A stretch of 64,000 nucleotides of DNA from assembly GCF_021729015.1 (NCBI RefSeq), contig NZ_JAJQQZ010000001.1, positions 868,001 through 932,000 of the forward strand. The letters run 5' to 3'. The notes under the pieces are model-generated. The model had not been told where the DNA came from and did not search any database. It saw only the letters and a list, made by a program, of their open reading frames with translations. Source of the stretch: Halobacterium rubrum (GTDB lineage Archaea; Halobacteriota; Halobacteria; Halobacteriales; Halobacteriaceae). The number at the start of each line of letters is the position of its first letter. Within the stretch, counting starts at the first letter, position 1. Shown here one piece after another: positions 63,275 through 64,000 of this stretch. Both the position numbers and the translations under genes were made by a program.

Positions 63275-63988
63275 TCAGGACTGGTCTGCCGGCGAGACCT
63301 CGGTCAGAACGTCGGTCGCGACCCCGTGGCGCGCGTCCGCGACAGAAGGGGGAACGTCGTCGTCCCCGTCGTAGCGGCTGTCGAGGCTCGCGCTGACGGC
63401 GTCACGGACGCAGGCGCGGGCAGCGGCGCCGACGCGAGTGGCGCTGCCGGAGTACGCCGACGGTTCGCCGTCGGGGTCGCAGGCCGCGACGACGGCATCG
63501 CTCGTGGTGCCCGGGAAGCCGGCGGCGTCGAGGAGCGTCGCGGCCTTCGCCTCTGCGGCGACGGCGACGAGGTTCGAGAGCGCGGCGTCGTCGAGGGCGC
63601 GCGTCGTCCCGACCACGACGTTCACGGTGCCCGCCACCGGCTCGGGGTCGGTGGGCAGTGTGCCCCCACTGGGCTCCATCGGGAGCGTCGCCGGGTTCGA
63701 GAGGCCGACGGTCGCCGCGACCGCGACCGGGCCGCAGCGGGCGATTCTGGCGTGTTCCTGTGCGACGCCGGTCAGGAGCAGCGGTGCGTCACTCCCTGGG
63801 TCGAATCCGGCGGCTGTGATGCGGTCTGTGGCCCACGACCCGACGTCGTCGGGGTGCCAGCCCTCCGGGACGGTGACGTTGAACGCGCGGTCTGCGGCCG
63901 CGAACCCGCCGTCCCAGCCAGTCGACAGCCAGCGAGCACCGGGCGCGGCGAGTTCGAGGACGCCGTCCCGGACTGTCGCGTCAAACAT
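63275..63988 (-). CDS. cbiZ: Adenosylcobinamide amidohydrolase
   Basis: 237 residues. CbiZ cleaves the side chain of adenosylcobinamide so the corrin can enter the archaeal B12 route. Family blocks: GVAQEHARIARCGPVAVAAT, VGLSNPATLPMEPSGG, GTVNVVVGTTRALDDAALSN, and LVAVAAEAKAATLLDAAGFP. Complete in the window (12 bases from the edge). The ATGTTTGA at its start hints that an upstream gene's stop codon overlaps it. Links with the B12-dependent reductase NrdJ. Confidence 0.9.
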   Translation of the reverse strand: MFDATVRDGVLELAAPGARWLSTGWDGGFAAADRAFNVTVPEGWHPDDVGSWATDRITAAGFDPGSDAPLLLTGVAQEHARIARCGPVAVAATVGLSNPATLPMEPSGGTLPTDPEPVAGTVNVVVGTTRALDDAALSNLVAVAAEAKAATLLDAAGFPGTTSDAVVAACDPDGEPSAYSGSATRVGAAARACVRDAVSASLDSRYDGDDDVPPSVADARHGVATDVLTEVSPADQS

Positions 63989-64000
63989 CGTCGAGCACCG

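Overview
The window is high-GC DNA with strong G/C at third codon positions, very acidic predicted proteins, near-leaderless promoters and archaeal information-processing genes. It comes from an extremely halophilic archaeon. A complete sensory rhodopsin I gene with its transducer htrI, plus the gene content around trp and gcv, point to Halobacterium or a close relative. I recognise sequence resemblance to H. salinarum SopI/HtrI but the proteins are not identical to the ones I know, so the species is left open. The window is chromosomal core with few accessory patches. I see no transposase, integrase or CRISPR array.

Layout. 1-5 kb: a partial GTPBP1-like GTPase, a HAD hydrolase, a membrane J-domain protein, pyrF, a DUF2240 protein and rps8e. 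5.4-10.4 kb: cdc48, a sugar-nucleotide epimerase-like protein, and a putative RNase H-fold protein lying back to back with radB. 10.7-15.3 kb: a CBS/HPF-like fusion, a half-size lycopene-cyclase-domain protein, sopI-htrI and a universal stress protein. 15.3-19.6 kb: a permease-USP operon and a PGF-CTERM surface protein with a membrane partner. 19.9-28.2 kb: tRNA-Val(GAC), the trpDFEG operon and a B12-dependent ribonucleotide reductase. 28.2-38.7 kb: small zinc proteins, a VTT-type membrane protein, an intron-bearing tRNA-Met, an aldo/keto reductase, an EamA transporter, RNase HI, a TauE-like protein and a malic enzyme/PTA fusion. 38.9-44.4 kb: a CtaA-like protein, a polar amino-acid ABC transporter and rfcL. 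44.4-44.9 kb: a dense array of interrupted palindromes. 44.9-54.8 kb: small enzymes, a broken FMN reductase gene, HMG-CoA synthase, a pilin-like glycoprotein, a DUF2150 protein, a TatD-like hydrolase and a NYN protein. 55.1-59.7 kb: the glycine cleavage genes gcvT, gcvH, gcvPA and gcvPB. 59.8-62.1 kb: a Tfx-type regulator divergent from a molybdate/tungstate-type ABC binding protein and permease, with no ATPase gene. 62.6-64 kb: small proteins and cbiZ.

How the genes connect. NrdJ needs adenosylcobalamin and CbiZ salvages cobinamides, so the window hints at a B12-dependent lifestyle. SopI-HtrI form a phototaxis receptor complex, and the neighbouring lycopene-cyclase-domain gene suggests a link to carotenoid or retinal supply. 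The trp and gcv clusters are compact metabolic operons with ATGA start/stop overlaps.

The most unusual signal is the palindrome array at 44454-44753. It has ten units, each with two variable complementary arms around an 11-nt core that starts and ends with GA. Core positions 3/9 and 4/8 covary as base pairs, leaving a three-base loop that is mostly GNA. This predicts tandem sheared G.A hairpins on one strand. Related single elements lie after cdc48 and near tRNA-Val.
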